DNA from: Thermoproteota archaeon
GTDB taxonomy: Archaea; Thermoproteota; Methanomethylicia; Methanomethylicales; Methanomethylicaceae
NCBI GenBank assembly: GCA_004347955.1
Contig: QNVH01000018.1
Location: 1,860-8,301 of the forward strand
Reading direction: 5' to 3'
Length of the DNA stretch: 6,442 nucleotides
Shown: piece after piece, positions 5,531-6,442 of the stretch
Position numbering within the stretch: position 1 is the stretch's first letter
Layout: each line of letters begins with the position of its first letter
Notes under the pieces: model-generated
Told to the model about the DNA's origin: nothing
Database searches by the model: none
Seen by the model: the letters and a program-made list of their open reading frames with translations, nothing else
Position numbers and translations under genes: made by a program

Positions 5531-6362
5531 GTGGACTCTAGGAAAGCAAGGAGCTCTTGGTCAGGGCAGTGACCACATTTGTCAGTTTATCCGTCGCAAT
5601 ACCCTTGCTCTGGATAGTGGCAGACGTTGTAATCAAGGGTCTGCCCGCCATAAACTTTGAGTTCTTCACATCCCTGCCCGCCCCCTTTGGTGAAACCGGC
5701 GGAGGGGTTGCTAATGCGGTGCTGGGAACTCTAGTAATAAACGCCATGTCCAGCCTCATTGGCATACCATTAGGCGTGCTCACTGGAATTTACCAGTCAG
5801 AGTATTCCGGCGAAAGAGGATCTACTCACTCATAAGGACCTCAATAGACTCTCTCGCAGGCGTCCCGTCCATCATATTGGGTCTATTTGCCTTTACGATC
5901 ATCGTCATGAGGGTAGGTCACTACACCGCGCTGGCCGCGGCTTTTGCTCTCGCCCTGATAATGATCCCCCCAGTCTCAAAAGCCACTGAGGAGGGGATGA
6001 GGTCTGTCCCAATAGAAATTCGGGAGGCTGCGATCGCACTCGGCCTGCCAAAATGGGTCATAACTTTAAAAGTGGTATTTTCCATAGCCAAGGGTAGTGT
6101 AATAACCGGGAGCCTTCTATCATTTGCCAGGATAAGCGGCGAGACCGCCCCGCTCCTATTCACATCTCTCTTCAGCTACTACTGGCCTGCTGGCATAAAC
6201 GAGCCAATGGCTAGCCTCCAGGTCCTGATCTACAATTACGCGATGAGCGGCTTCGGAGAGTGGGTGACTAAGGCATGGGGCGCCTCATTGCTCCTCCTCC
6301 TAATTGTCCTCATGATAAACACCTTGGTTAGGGCTGTATCAAAGAACAAAGGAGGATATTGA
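5531..6362 (+). CDS. pstA: Phosphate ABC transporter permease PstA, reading frame broken twice
   Basis: PstA is the second channel subunit, partner of PstC. Again three pieces in three frames are seen. Piece 1 starts at GTG 5531, two bases after the pstC stop and six bases after GGTGG, and reads MDSRKA. Piece 2 runs from AAG 5548 to about 5814 (KELLVRAVTTF, then PAPFGETGGGVANAVLGTL, and GIYQSEYSGE). Piece 3 runs from about 5814 to TGA 6360-6362 (KRIYSLIRTSIDSLAGVPS, then EIREAAIALGLPKWV, and ARISGETAPLLFTS). Each junction needs a -1 change. Joined, they give about 277 residues, a normal PstA length, with membrane helices and the permease loop complete. As plain ORFs, piece 2 opens only at TTG 5557 and stops at TAA 5833-5835; piece 3 has no good start until TTG 5877, inside a conserved segment. 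pstB follows immediately, the PstA stop touching its ATG. Confidence 0.85.
5543..5553 (+). other. pstA frame junction 1 (-1), before the first membrane helix
   Basis: From GTG 5531 the frame reads DSRKA and then RSSWSGQ to a TGA at 5570-5572. The frame one base back reads KELLVRAVTTF from AAG 5548 but is closed by TAG at 5539-5541. Reading A5548 twice, or adding one A, gives DSRKAKELLVRAV, a normal PstA N-terminus. The site is AAAGCAAGGAG and includes a perfect AAGGAG ribosome-site-like hexamer. Alternative: translation starts at TTG 5557 without a tail. Confidence 0.65.
5809..5822 (+). other. pstA frame junction 2 (-1), after the EY motif
   Basis: The first frame reads QSEYSGERGSTHS and stops at TAA 5833-5835. 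The frame one base back reads KRIYSLIRTSIDSLAG from AAG 5814. Reading A5814 twice, or adding one A in GAAAGAGG, gives SEYSGEKRIYSLIR, as expected for PstA. The switch must occur before the TAA; homology places it within about 5806-5820. Confidence 0.85.
6351..6355 (+). promoter_or_regulatory. Ribosome-binding site of pstB
   Basis: GGAGG inside the last codons of pstA is seven bases before ATG 6363. It is the strongest ribosome site in the window and fits translational coupling of pstB to pstA. Confidence 0.75.
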
Positions 6363-6442
6363 ATGTACCATAAACTTGAGGTCAAAAATTTGAGCGCATG
6401 GTTCAACGAGAAACAAGTCCTGAAGGACGTATCCATCAGCTT
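6363..6442 (+). CDS. pstB: Phosphate ABC transporter ATP-binding protein PstB, N-terminal part only
   Basis: The first 26 codons are visible before the right edge. The sequence MYHKLEVKNLSAWF, followed by EKQVLKDVSIS, matches the opening beta strands of PstB, where a short EV-NL strand is followed by a loop and by the LKDVS strand that precedes the Walker A motif. Walker A itself lies beyond the window. PstB is the cytoplasmic ATPase that powers PstCA. The start directly abuts the pstA stop (TGAATG) with GGAGG seven bases upstream, so it is clearly the next gene of the operon. Confidence 0.9.
   Translation, partial: MYHKLEVKNLSAWFNEKQVLKDVSIS

Noticed and set aside
5330..5572. Plus-strand open frame across the pstC/pstA junction
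   Set aside because: It overlaps well-conserved PstC sequence in another frame. Only its last part, from GTG 5531, encodes something credible, the pstA N-terminal tail.
4860..5840. Classical programmed -1 frameshift signals (slippery heptamer plus hairpin or pseudoknot)
   Set aside because: No X XXY YYZ heptamer was found at the junctions, no strong downstream stem was seen by eye, and the pstC changes are +1, so a standard signal is not supported.

Overview
The window looks archaeal. It encodes a PUA-containing NSun6-type RNA methyltransferase, a PhoU protein fused to an AbrB-type DNA-binding domain, and a PstS held by an uncleaved N-terminal helix instead of a lipobox cysteine. Promoters are TATA-box-like, some leaders are very short, and AGG/AGA (Arg) and ATA (Ile) codons are frequent. 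That codon preference, with AT-rich promoters and about balanced base composition in genes, would fit a thermophilic member of the Thermoproteota/TACK side. The lineage is inference only; nothing here fixes a genus.

Layout: (1) 1-491, minus strand, the N-terminal part of an NSun6-like tRNA m5C methyltransferase, running off the left edge. (2) 596/605-1039, plus, MoaE, the large subunit of molybdopterin synthase, divergent from (1) across a roughly 100-bp promoter region. (3) 1204-2316, plus, a very cysteine-rich radical SAM protein of the PflX/AmmeMemoRadiSam-like type, substrate unknown. (4) 2410-3417, minus, AbrB-PhoU regulator. (5) 3519-end, plus, a phosphate-uptake operon pstS-pstC-pstA-pstB, with pstB cut by the right edge. 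PhoU and pstS diverge from an AT-rich region that holds a 12/14 inverted repeat over the predicted phoU TATA box.

The operon should import phosphate: PstS captures it outside, PstC and PstA form the channel, PstB supplies ATP hydrolysis, and AbrB-PhoU probably senses transport state and may regulate the divergent promoters directly.

The most unusual observation is that neither permease gene can be read in one frame. pstC needs two +1 changes (near 4642 and 4897) and pstA two -1 changes (near 5548 and 5814). In both paralogues one change lies in the short tail before the first membrane helix and the other just after the EY motif that follows the second helix. With these changes both proteins are complete and free of internal stops, about 310 and 277 residues. 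No break was found in about 4.3 kb of other coding sequence. Assembly or sequencing error, real gene decay and programmed recoding are all possible; the sequence alone does not decide. No RNA genes, insertion sequences or CRISPR arrays were seen, and no gene-free stretch exceeds 300 bases.
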